A program made the position numbers and the translations under genes. Of a stretch of DNA of 35,451 nt, positions 1-8,449 are shown piece by piece. Numbering within the stretch: position 1 is the stretch's first letter; every line of letters begins with the position of its first letter. Location: NCBI GenBank assembly GCA_003427395.1, contig BFEA01000432.1, positions 295,298 to 330,748 of the forward strand, given 5' to 3'. Below the pieces are notes generated by a model. That model made no database searches. It had not been told where the DNA came from and saw nothing but the letters and a program-made list of their open reading frames with translations. Source of the stretch: Chara braunii. Taxonomy: Eukaryota > Streptophyta > Charophyceae > Charales > Characeae.

Positions 1-360
1 GCCCTTTGCCATCGGCCCTTGGTGCTCACAGTCCCCCTGTGGTACTTGCTGGACTGGACTGGGACTCTCTAGACCCTTCTGCTGACTGTAGGCAGTCGTA
101 CCGTCGACTCAGTGCAGTTGCACTGAGGTCCTACCCGTTGACCTTGCCACTTGTCTTCGTCTGAAAACGTGGGCCTATCTTAGACTCACCACTTGACCAC
201 TTGCCGACCTTCTAGAAGGACTAAAGCTAGGCCTCTGGACTCTACTTGGACTCCTACCTTACAGGTCTACATTTCGAATCTCCCTACAGCCTACAACCTA
301 CGGCGACCTACTTACCACTAGCTATCGTGCAGGTCACGGGTTCAACTCCAGGGAACTGTG
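1..360. other. No gene seen; short palindrome
   Basis: No convincing coding frame. A near-perfect inverted repeat at 108-127 has arms CTCAGTGCA and TGCACTGAG around a 2-nt centre. No family recognised. Confidence 0.4.
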
Positions 361-412
361 CAGATACTGTACACAGGTAAGCTGAGGTCAAGGGATCGAC
401 CCCTGGGATCTG
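326..412 (+). other. Two tRNA T-arm-like segments (possible SINE remnant)
   Basis: Two stretches about 55 bp apart resemble the tRNA T-arm and B box: GGGTTCAACTCC near 338-349 and AGGGATCGACCCCTGG near 391-406. Each follows a similar AGGTCA lead. No acceptor stem or anticodon arm could be assembled, so this is not called a tRNA. A tRNA-derived SINE remnant is possible; chance is not excluded. Confidence 0.2.
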
Positions 413-518
413 CATCGGCTACTGCCAAAGGTGAAAACTGTTTCATACTTCAATTTAATAATTCAATTTACCTCAATTTAATCAGCAGCAGGGGGAGGGA
501 GGAAGTGGGCCTTGGATT

Positions 519-542
519 GAAAAAAAAAAAAAAAAAAAAAAA
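519..542 (+). repeat. Poly(A) tract
   Basis: An uninterrupted run of about 23 A in otherwise mixed sequence. It could be the tail of a retroposed sequence, but no target duplication was identified. Confidence 0.6.
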
Positions 543-659
543 GGAGCCAAAAAAGAAACGGATTGAGTTGAGAAAAAACTGATTGAATTGCATACATCGA
601 TCGATTCAGAACAACTTTGTTATTGTTGTTTTTTTCGATTTACAACTACGCTACCAGAG

Positions 660-793
660 TGGCCCGGGACCACTTGCCCGGTCGGGCAATGTATATATAT
701 ATATATATATATATCCCTCTCTGCCTACGGTTTACCGCGCAGTTCTATTTGACGATATATATATATATATATATCGTCACAAACAGATATATA
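660..793. repeat. TIR-element end, (TA)n tracts and inverted fragment of the hammerhead repeat
   Basis: At about 660-692 a GC-rich segment ending GGGCAATGTATATAT resembles the right end of the TIR elements that follow. A (TA)n tract comes next. From 715 to about 757 the sequence is the reverse complement of the hammerhead-repeat flank (compare 3047-3080). It ends in a palindrome, GACG(AT)n CGTC, at about 751-778. The order shows repeated insertion or rearrangement at AT tracts. Confidence 0.6.
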
Positions 794-1588
794 GGGTAAC
801 CAGCGTTCGGGACCGGCCGAACGCCCGAACCCGAACCCCCGAACGTGTGTGACCCCTTGGGGATGCGTTCATCCGTTTGGACCAAACGCAGACCCAAAAA
901 AATCAAAAACAAAAATCTGAAAAAAAGATATGTTATGAAGAAAATTCAATTAAACAAGATTTGCCTGAGCATTACATCCAAATTCCTTACCAAATTTGAA
1001 ATAAAAATAAGATACGAATAATAAAAATAGCAAAAAATAAATAAATTAAATTTAGTGAGTGCATGAGCACGTTTTCGACACCGCCATCTTTGGCGATTTT
1101 TTATTTTGTTTTGGCATAGCTAAATGCCCTGAAATTTTACAGATGTGTACTTCACATAATGCAAAACCCACTAAAAAAGTATCAAAAAATAATAAAATTG
1201 TTAAGACCCCGAACTAAAGTGAAAACAAAAAGTCAAAAGTGAAAAAAACGTTGGCGAGCACGTTTTGACACCGCCATCTTTGGCGATTTTTAATTCTTAT
1301 TTGGCTGAGCCAAATGACTTGAAAATTTATAGGCATGTACCTCATGGCATAGAAATATTTTTAGGTTCGCAAAATCTGCTCTGCAGTTCTGAGCCAAAAA
1401 ATCAGAAAAAAGAAAATATTTTTAGGCCCCGAAATAATTTTTGGCGGGGGCCGAACGCCGTCGGGTTCGGACCCCGTACGGGACCCCGAACGCCCGTGCG
1501 TACGGAGGTCTACCCCGTACGGGACCCGAACGCCCGTACGTACGGAGGTCTGCTCGGGGATCTCCGTGCGTACAGGATGGTGACCCTG
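794..1588 (+). mobile_element. TIR DNA element, copy 1 (non-autonomous)
   Basis: The left end GGGTAACC and right end GGTGACCCTG are imperfect inverted repeats, and both are flanked by (TA)n. Next to each end lies GC-rich sequence packed with CGAAC/GTTCG motifs. The AT-rich interior holds the box CACCGCCATCTTTGGCGA twice (about 1079 and 1269). The interior aligns with copy 2, for example TACATCCAAATTCCTTACCA near 972 and 1897. No transposase frame is present, so the element would be non-autonomous. The TIR starting CAGGG is hAT-like, while the TA flanks would also fit Tc1/mariner, so superfamily is left open. Confidence 0.65.
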
Positions 1589-1690
1589 TATATATATCGT
1601 CACAAACAGAACTGCCCGGTAAACCGTAGGCAGAGAGAGAGAAGAGGACAACAAACGAGGGGCTGTGACAAACTGTTTCGTTGGAGTTTA
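1589..1690 (-). repeat. Truncated hammerhead-repeat unit between two TIR elements
   Basis: From about 1597 the sequence matches the flank of the 151-152 bp hammerhead unit. It reaches the 3' part of the ribozyme (minus strand: stem II 3' side with one change, then GAAAC and the stem III 3' strand, 1668-1689). It breaks off at a TA-rich stretch where TIR copy 2 begins. The catalytic CUGAUGA half is missing, so this copy cannot cleave. Confidence 0.7.
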
Positions 1691-1702
1691 TATACATATA
1701 TA

Positions 1703-2454
1703 CAGGGTTGCCGGCGTTCGGGACCGGCCGAACGCCCGAACGTTTGGGACCCCCTCTCGACGCGTTCGGACGTTCGGCCGAACGCGGAACCAAAAAAAAA
1801 AACAAAAAAACAAAAAAAAAACAAGGTTTCCAAAAATTCTGCAAAACAAATATGTCATGCAGAAGAATAAACTAAACAACATTTGCCTCAACAGTACATC
1901 CAAATTCCTTACCAGGTTTGAAATAAAAATCAAATACGAAAAATAAATAATATTAATGAAAATAAGAAAAAATAAAACGAGAATGAAATTATTGCGTGGG
2001 TGAGCAAGTTTTTGACACCGCCATCTTTGGCGATTTTTCTTTTTTTTTGGCTTTGTCAAATGCCATGAAATTTTATACATATGTATCTTACATAATAGAG
2101 AACCTACAAATAAAGTTTGAAAAAATCATATTTTTTTTCAGGCCCCGAAATAAAGGGAAAACAAAAAGTGAAAAGAGAAAAAAAACAAATTAGTAAGTGG
2201 GAAAGCAAGTTTTGACACCACCATCTTTGCCGAACTTTCATTATTTTTTGGCTCCACAGAATGACTTCAAAATTGAGAGACAGGTAGCTTACATAATAGA
2301 GAACTCAACATTCAGAAAAAAAAAATAATTTTTAGGTACCAAAATATTTTTTTGTGGGGTCCGAACCCCTTCAAGTTCGGGCCCCGTTCGGGGACCCGCC
2401 CGAACATTCGGGGGTCAGCTTAGGGGCCTCCGTACGTTCCGCCTGGCAACTCTG
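1703..2454 (+). mobile_element. TIR DNA element, copy 2 (non-autonomous)
   Basis: The left terminus CAGGGTTGCC (1703-1712) and right terminus GGCAACTCTG (2445-2454) are inverted repeats with one mismatch, and both are flanked by TA-rich sequence. Subterminal parts are dense in CCGAAC-type motifs. The interior repeats the CACCGCCATCTTTGGCGA box (about 2016) and a diverged form (about 2215). Length is 752 bp against 795 bp for copy 1. No open frame resembles a transposase. Confidence 0.7.
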
Positions 2455-2691
2455 TATATCTATATATTTGTTTTTTAATATAACTTTTAATTTTAAATTT
2501 GGTCAAGAATTTCGATGCGACCCTGAGGCAAGAGTTGCTCAGTTTATGTTTCTGCATAACATAGCAATTTTTCGTTTTTCTTTGGATTTTTTTTCTTTTT
2601 TCTTTTTTCTTGCTGGGACCTTCCCTGGTCCTTGCACGGCCGGGCCGTCCGGGACAACAGGGTGACCCGGGCGGCCCGGCTGGTAGCTGTA
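2455..2691 (-). mobile_element. Inverted partial copy of the TIR element
   Basis: Reverse-complemented, 2490-2565 aligns with the interior of copies 1 and 2, including the GTTATGCAG and CTTGCCTCA segments. The far end (about 2630-2691) is a GC-rich subterminal zone closing with CTGGTAGCTGTA, a variant of the terminus. It starts directly at the right end of copy 2, giving a head-to-head nest. The subterminal motif has drifted to CCGGGCCG-type units. Confidence 0.55.
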
Positions 2692-2912
2692 GGGCATTGT
2701 ACAATAACAGTTTGTCTTAATAAAAGGAAAAAGAAATAGGAGTGTACGATCAAGCAGCGGTCGACCGGGATCCACCCACTGGCGATCCGCCTGCGAGTTG
2801 TGAGATACAAATAATTATAATAAAAGTAAATTGAAAAGGAAAGTTTTTTTTTTTTCTTTTTTTTTTTGCGCCTGGAACGTGAGGTACAAGCTTAAGCATT
2901 TTCTTAAAAAGC
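2692..2912. other. No feature recognised
   Basis: AT-rich sequence with a T-rich run at about 2846-2868. No coding frame or repeat family identified. Confidence 0.4.
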
Positions 2913-2956
2913 TATATATCGTCAAACAGAGCTGCCCGATAAAAGAGGGGCTATGA

Positions 2957-3016
2957 CAAACTGTTTCGTCGGAGTTTCACCGACTCATCAGGAGGGTGAA
3001 CCCTCAACAGTCTGCA
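2957..3016 (-). ncRNA. Type III hammerhead ribozyme, copy A
   Basis: The minus strand reads, in order: stem III 5' strand GCAGACUGU; cleavage nucleotide U (3007); stem I GAGGG with loop UUCA and CCCUC; core CUGAUGA; stem II GUCGG with loop UGAAACU and CCGAC; core GAAA; stem III 3' strand continuing CAGUUUGU. Stem III forms nine pairs (two G-U). All conserved hammerhead core positions are met, including the A15.1-U16.1 pair. The open ends on stem III make it type III. H17 is U rather than the commoner C, which is permitted. Cleavage activity is predicted, not shown. Confidence 0.87.
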
Positions 3017-3107
3017 GAACCCGCCAACTGATTACACTGTGTCAAATAGAACTGCCCGGTAAACCGTAGGCAGAGAGGGAGAAGAGGACAACAAACGAGG
3101 GGCTGTG

Positions 3108-3167
3108 ACAAACTGTTTCGTCGGAGTTTCACCGACTCATCAGGAGGGTGAACCCTCAACAGTCTGC
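3108..3167 (-). ncRNA. Type III hammerhead ribozyme, copy B
   Basis: Same sequence and fold as copy A, with intact core CUGAUGA and GAAA, five-pair stems I and II, and a nine-pair stem III. The cleavage nucleotide is at 3158. It lies 151 bp from copy A. With copy A it would release a monomer bounded by two cleavable sites. Confidence 0.87.
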
Positions 3168-3259
3168 AGAACCCGCCAACTGATTACACTGTGTCAAATA
3201 GAACTGCCCGGTAAACCGTAGGCAGAGAGGGAGAAGAGGACAACAAACGAGGGGCTGTG

Positions 3260-3319
3260 ACAAACTGTTTCGTCGGAGTTTCACCGACTCATCAGGAGGC
3301 TGAACCCTCAACAGTCTGT
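3260..3319 (-). ncRNA. Type III hammerhead ribozyme, copy C
   Basis: The core is intact. Two changes relative to A and B are informative. Stem I loses its innermost pair (GAGGG against GCCUC), leaving four pairs and a six-nt loop. In stem III a G-U pair becomes A-U, so pairing is kept. The cleavage nucleotide is at 3310. It should still fold, perhaps less stably. Confidence 0.8.
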
Positions 3320-3330
3320 AGAATCCCCTC

Positions 3331-3440
3331 ACTGATTGCACTGTAAGTGATAATCCACCTTGACCAAAATCAAAGTAGACTATCACTCACCCACACCAGA
3401 TGGAAAACTCTACAGACTGTCGGTTCACACCCCATCACAA
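3331..3440. repeat. Inverted junction after the ribozyme array
   Basis: ACAGTCTGTAGA at 3311-3322 recurs inverted as TCTACAGACTGT at 3409-3420. AGTGATA and TATCACT form an inner inverted pair. The plus strand at 3408-3440 resembles the 5' half of the ribozyme (stem III/I strands) without the catalytic core. It reads as a decayed, opposite-orientation unit. Confidence 0.5.
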
Positions 3441-3620
3441 GCCAGCCAAATATATATGACGATATATATATGACGATATATATATCGTCAAACAGAGCTG
3501 CCCGGTAAACCGTAGGCAGAGAGGGAGAAGAGGACAACTAACGAGGGGCTGTGACAAACTGTTTCGTCGGAGTTTCACCTCCCTACTCATCAGGAGGCAG
3601 AACTATATATATATATATAT
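3441..3620 (-). repeat. Degenerate hammerhead unit D with (TA)n flanks
   Basis: GACGATATATATA motifs at 3459-3487 lead into the standard unit flank and a ribozyme remnant at 3554-3597. CUGAUGA and GAAAC remain, but stem II is disrupted by an insertion and mismatch (GUAGG against CCGAC). Stem I and the stem III 5' strand are replaced by (TA)n at 3603-3620. Not expected to cleave. Confidence 0.65.
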
Positions 3621-4200
3621 CAGAACAAGGAACAGAAAGAGAGGAAACGAACACATGTAAAGTAGTTATTAGATTGAACTTTCTGCCCATTGCAACCGTG
3701 CCCATGGTGATGAGGATGCTTTTTTTTTCCGAGGATGCATATGTTGTTTATGTAGCTAAATCATTAATGTTTAATTTAATCAAGTATAGTGATACACTGA
3801 CAAGGAGATTGACGCACACATGTTAGCCGAAGGCGCAGGCTCTAAGGAATTATACTCAAACTGGTACTTATGCACTGATTCTGGCCTCAAATTACCTGTA
3901 GATACGTCCATGAGCAATCCCGAGTGTCAGCATGCTGTAAAACGTCAAAGAGCGGAGAAACCAAACGGGAAAGAAGACAAACTCCGATGTAACCGTCTTT
4001 TCTTTCCTTTGTTGTTTTTATGTAAACTCCCCTTCTTGGAGTAACTGTCTTTCCCTCCTACAATCCTGTTTTATATTTTCTTGTTTTTACGAAGAAGGTC
4101 AACATTGAAAACCATTTTTGCTGCGACTCATTCCCATCATCTCTGGGGCCATGCCAATTTGTTGCCTGTATTGACAATCGTCAGAGTGTCTGCTCACTCT
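3621..4200. other. No gene recognised
   Basis: Short frames at 3820-4044 have no recognisable domain, and composition is mixed. Nothing else supported. Confidence 0.35.
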
Positions 4201-4697
<497 letters not shown>

Positions 4698-5019
4698 ATA
4701 GTCAGAGGGAATCGCACGTGGGCAAAGGTGCGCGCACTTCTCCGTCAGGACTGCGGCGTATACGTGTGCACGCCCTTGTCCCTCAGGACTGCGGTGTTCA
4801 CGTAACGCTTCTCGGTCAGGACTGCTGCGTCTACGTCAGCCATGCCGAAGCAGGCTTGTCGGTCAGGACTGCTGTGGCTGACGTAGACGTAGCAGTCCTG
4901 ACCGAGAAGCGTCACGTGAACACCGCAGTCCTGAGGGACAAGGGCGTGCACACGTATACGCCGCAGTCCTGACGGAGAAGTGCGCGCACCTTTGCCCGCG
5001 TGCGATTCCCTCTGACTAT
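4698..5019. repeat. 322-bp foldback (near-perfect inverted repeat)
   Basis: The arms 4698-4842 and 4875-5019 are reverse complements with few mismatches (145 bp each) around a 32-bp loop. The motif TCAGGACTGC and its reverse complement GCAGTCCTGA recur about three times per arm; a further copy sits in the loop. No target duplication is clear. The ends match the neighbouring tandem unit, so it may have arisen by inverted duplication rather than insertion. Confidence 0.9.
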
Positions 5020-5419
5020 GGCCAGTGCTTGCTTGTCAGTGTGTACAGAGAAGCAGAGTGATAGGCAAGCAGTGGCCAAAATCTGCTCTGCAGTTCTCCG
5101 CCAGCCAAGCAGGATCAGAGTTTGCCCACTCCTTGCGTGTCACTCCTCTTCTTCTCGCGGCGAGACGAAGAGTACCCTTGAGCAGAGGGACTGTGATAAC
5201 CAACCAAGCAGTGTCCATAATCTGCACGTAATTCTCCGTCAGTCACGCCGTTCTTCGTCAGTCGTGCAGTCTACGTCAGGCCATGCAGAAGCACATTCTG
5301 CGCGCACCGCTTTGCTTACCGCTATTCCTCTTCTTCTCGCTTCTCGCAACGAGACGAGGATCCTCTAAGAAGCAGAATCGTGAGAATAATAGTGATAAGC
5401 AGCGCGGCGCTGCCCTCTT
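5020..5419. other. Diverged repeat sequence, no gene
   Basis: It contains TTCTCCGTCAG and CTACGTCAG motifs related to the foldback arms. It also has a repeated TCGCGGCGAGACGA / TCGCAACGAGACGA segment (about 5156 and 5344). No supported coding region. Confidence 0.4.
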
Positions 5420-5625
5420 TTTATTTTGTATACATAGGCAGTTCTGTTTGTGACGATATATATATATACCCTCGTTTGCTCGTTTGTTGTCCTTTTCTCT
5501 CTCTATCGTCAAACAGAGCCGCCCGGTAAACCGTCGGCAGAGAGGGAGAAGAGGACAACAAACGAGTGGCTGTGGCAAACTGTTTCGTCGGAGTTTCACG
5601 GACTCATCAGGAGGAGGCTGAAGGA
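5420..5625 (-). repeat. Rearranged hammerhead-repeat fragments with degenerate ribozyme E
   Basis: At 5430-5500 pieces of the unit flank lie in inverted order (GGCAGTTCTGTTTGTGACGA, then the GTTTGTTGTCC part). From 5505 a direct copy runs into a ribozyme remnant (5576-5613). CUGAUGA and GAAAC are kept, but stem II has a C-C mismatch (GUCCG against CCGAC). The stem I/III 5' side is replaced by other sequence, so cleavage is unlikely. Confidence 0.65.
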
Positions 5626-5910
5626 TATCTCTTTCAGGAGTACTGAAATGTGGTATCTCAAAAAAAAAAAAAACAGTTGTATCTCTTTGACTAAATATGA
5701 AAGTGTTCGAGATCAGATAGGATAGTATACAGCAGCAGGAACGGTGTATGTGTGACGGCACGGTGTGTGACAGCACGGTTTTTGACTTTCTGACCTGCTG
5801 CTTGCCTAAAGTAGGATGGCTGTGAGGGCAGGGTTTTTGTTAGTGTGTGACAACACAGTTTTGACTCTCTGGCGTGCCTGTTTGCCACCAGTAAGCATAA
5901 GAGCATAACT
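5626..5910. other. No gene recognised
   Basis: A short A-run at 5660-5673 and repeated GACRRCACGGTTTTTGAC-like phrases (about 5754-5870). No coding support. Confidence 0.35.
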
Positions 5911-6046
5911 CACACTAGGCCCTCAAACTCGCAAAATCACAAAATGAGCGGCCAGATCGAGTCCTTGTAGAGCAAGGACTAGATCTGGCCGCTCATTTTG
6001 GGATTTTGGGATTTTGGGGATTTTGGGATTTTGAGGGCCTAGTGTG
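5911..6046. mobile_element. Short hairpin MITE-like element
   Basis: The outer inverted repeats are CACACTAGGCCCTCAAA and TTTGAGGGCCTAGTGTG. An inner inverted repeat runs ATGAGCGGCCAGAT...AGTCCTTG, five-base loop, CAAGGACT...CTGGCCGCTCAT. The right arm also holds a GATTTTGGG tandem repeat. The CACTA start hints at the CACTA superfamily, but no direct target duplication is evident. CTAG at the ends would also allow TA target sites. Confidence 0.7.
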
Positions 6047-6142
6047 CGTGTGCCCTAAAAGAGTCAGTCGCCGGAGCAGTGGCTGCAGCGTCTGCAACAG
6101 GTCAACGAGTACCATCTTTTCCTCCGAACACAACGCACCCTA

Positions 6143-6676
6143 CGCACCCTCGTCATGGACGTATACAGGGAATGATGGTATTACTTGAAACAGTCCTGAC
6201 GAAGGTGCGTTGTGTTCGGAGAAAGATGGTAGCGGGACGTATACAGGCACTGTTTCCAGTCAGATATGGTCGTGATAACGGTGTATTGTGCTCGGAGGGA
6301 GATGGTAGCTCGGCACCCCACGCACCCTCGTCACGGACGTATACAGGGAATGATGGTAGTAGTTGAAACAGTCCTGACGAAGGTGCCTTGTGTTCGGAGG
6401 AAGATGGTAGCGGGACGTATACAAGCACTGTTTACAGTCAGATACGGTTGTGATAACGGTGCATTGTGCTCGGAGGGAGATGGTAGGCCCGCACCCTACG
6501 CACCCTCGTCATGGACGTACACAGGAAATGATAGTAGTACTTGAAACAGTCCTGACGACGGTGCGTTGTCTTCGGAGAAAGATGGTAGCGGGACGTATAC
6601 AGGCACTGTTTCCAGTCAGATACGGTCGTGATAACGGTGCATTGTGCTCGGAGGGAGATGGTAGCTCCGCCAAGAA
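6143..6676 (+). repeat. 178-bp tandem repeat, three units
   Basis: CGCACCCTCGTCA starts units at 6143, 6321 and 6499, exactly 178 bp apart. Each unit holds two related half-units ending in a GATGGTAG phrase, and a CAGTCCTGACGA phrase like the foldback motif. TCCGAACACAACGCACC at 6123-6139 is the exact reverse complement of GGTGCGTTGTGTTCGGA at 6204-6220, so an inverted relation precedes the array. Frames across it are repetitive and show no domain. Confidence 0.9.
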
Positions 6677-6689
6677 CGGAGACCCTTGG

Positions 6690-7130
6690 TGTGACTTGGA
6701 CACCTCCTGCTTTTCTTGACGGACGCGGACGAGACGGGAGACATGAAGCGTTGAGGGTATCCGCTGTTGCGGAGGGTCGCGCTCTTAGTTTTAGATGGGG
6801 ATTGGAAACGAGAAAGAGGGGGTGTAAATTCGGCAGTTGGAAGAGGGTAAATGGCGCATGCCACGTCGCTGGCTCGGACTGCTGACCTTGTTCTCCGGCT
6901 TGGCGAGCACGTAACACTGTCTGCTGTTCGTCAACCATAACTCGCAGGGGATGGTCAGGTAAGCTAGAGGAAGTCTAGCGACTCTGAGCTAGAGTCGAAG
7001 TATAGCGACTCTGAGGTAGAGTCGGCGATGGAGGACGTGATCACCAGCCCCTACCTCCCTATCTCCTTTGCTTTGTCCCTCCTTGGCCAGGTCCTCCCTC
7101 CTTCCCTCTCGCGTTTCCTGGCCATCCCCG
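6690..7130. other. No gene recognised
   Basis: A short duplicated phrase TAGCGACTCTGAG at about 6976 and 7003. Frames have no recognisable domain. Confidence 0.35.
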
Positions 7131-7230
7131 GCCTACCGGTAGCACAGTCTGCCTGCGTGCTACTGGGATCATGTGACAACGCCTACCGGTAGCACAGTCT
7201 GCCTGCGTGCTACTGGGATCATGTGACAGC
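7131..7230 (+). repeat. 50-bp tandem duplication
   Basis: Two copies starting GCCTACCGGTAGCACAGTCT at 7131 and 7181, differing at one base. ACCGGT inside is a palindrome. Confidence 0.95.
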
Positions 7231-7777
7231 GTGGATGAAGAAGGGACGGGGCTCAAGTTCGGCCGGTTCAACGGTCCGCTGTTGAGCGAGCAAGGCAACA
7301 ACTGGACCCCTCCACCGTTTGGCAGTGGAGTGGAATCAGGAATATCGTCCGCCTCGCTCTGTTTCGTGGCGAAAAGCACATGAGAGCACACCGCGGCCGG
7401 ATGTATCTGACCCCAACTACTGCGGACCTGGATGTATTCGACCGCAATTACGTCCCGTAATCAGTGGACAAGTCCTAGTTGGCAGCCCGTCAGGGTTGCG
7501 TTTATATTGACGCGTTTATATTGACTGACCGTGAGGGCTCTGGTGCGCAGCCCCTAGTTGGTTTGTTGATGTGGTTGGGGAAGGGGAAGGCAGTGATACT
7601 ATGCTGTGTGTGTGTTGTCATGTTCTATACGTGACTCAAAGAGTGTGTGTGTGTGGTCCCGGCTGGTGCTTTATTCACGATGTTCGTGGGACGCTGGACC
7701 CAGTTTCCAGACGATGCCGCTCTCACCAATAGACAGGAGAATGTGAGTGCCTGTGTGCACGTATGTATGTGAGAGTG

Positions 7778-7816
<39 letters not shown>

Positions 7817-8002
7817 CATGTCCGGGGGGGTGAGTGCAAGGGCAGGCGCTGACCTCCCAAAAAAAAAAGAAAAGGTAATGTTCTATCCGAATACAAGAGG
7901 TTTTTTCGTTTCGAAATTCAAATAGGAAGGGTACATGTTGTATTCGGAAAACAAAGCATGCGGTCAAAGTGCTCTTCTATTCAAGAAAAGTGGACCCACG
8001 CT
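7231..8002. other. No gene; (GT)n tract
   Basis: A (GT)n microsatellite at about 7781-7813. The remaining sequence gives only short frames with no recognisable domain. Confidence 0.4.
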
Positions 8003-8172
8003 GTTTCCATTTCGAAATGTTCAAAACTCAAGGACTGCGGCCTCCTTGGCCTCACATGCCGTTTCTATTTTGAAATGTCCAACTCAAGGCCCACAGCCTC
8101 CTCAGCCTCACATCCGGTTTCGATTTTGAAATGTCCAACTCACGGCCCGCGGCCTCCTCGGCCTCCTACGGC
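8003..8172 (+). repeat. Tandem repeat of 56-58 bp, three units
   Basis: Units start GTTTCCATTT, GTTTCTATTT and GTTTCGATTT at 8003, 8061 and 8117. Each carries GAAATGT-CAA...CTCA and ends in a GGCCTCCT-rich part. They lie just upstream of the transposase remnant. Confidence 0.85.
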
Positions 8173-8449
8173 CAGCTACCGGTGCTTTGCCTGCTCTGCT
8201 CCTTGCTAACGGTCTGATCTGACCACTCTTCTTTTTCAAAAGATGAGAAAAGAAGCACAGTAGACGGGCCCGGTCCATCCGTGACGGAAAAGAAAATTGG
8301 AATCCAAACTGCCCGTTTGTGGGAACTTTACCGAAGTGGTCGGCGGGAATTTTTGGGAGAGTACTGGGTGGCCATTCCTGGAGTCCGATGTCGGTCTCCC
8401 TCCTTTCAGAGGCAGGGGCAGGTGAAGGTTCTGGGTACGGGATCGAGTA

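Larger units (their letters stand above)
2913..3330 (-). repeat. Tandem array of 151-152 bp hammerhead-bearing units
   Basis: Three successive units are nearly identical on the plus strand. The predicted cleavage nucleotides are at 3007, 3158 and 3310, giving spacings of 151 and 152 bp. The first unit lacks about 30 bp of the flank present in the others (after 2940). Each unit has a ribozyme block and a spacer with GAACTGCCCGGTAAACCG and a GA-rich stretch. Transcription of the minus strand would give an RNA able to cut itself into about 152-nt monomers. This is the layout of retrozymes and hammerhead-bearing satellites. No LTR, primer-binding site or polypurine tract was recognised, so the satellite-like form fits better than the plant LTR retrozyme form. 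Confidence 0.85.

Noticed and set aside
1265-1870. 201-codon plus-strand frame over the TIR elements
   Set aside because: It runs across the element boundary and the hammerhead fragment, so it is a chance frame through Arg/Pro-coding CGAAC repeats.
2957-3319. CRISPR-like direct repeats
   Set aside because: The 151-152 bp units are homogeneous throughout with no variable spacers, and the context is eukaryotic.
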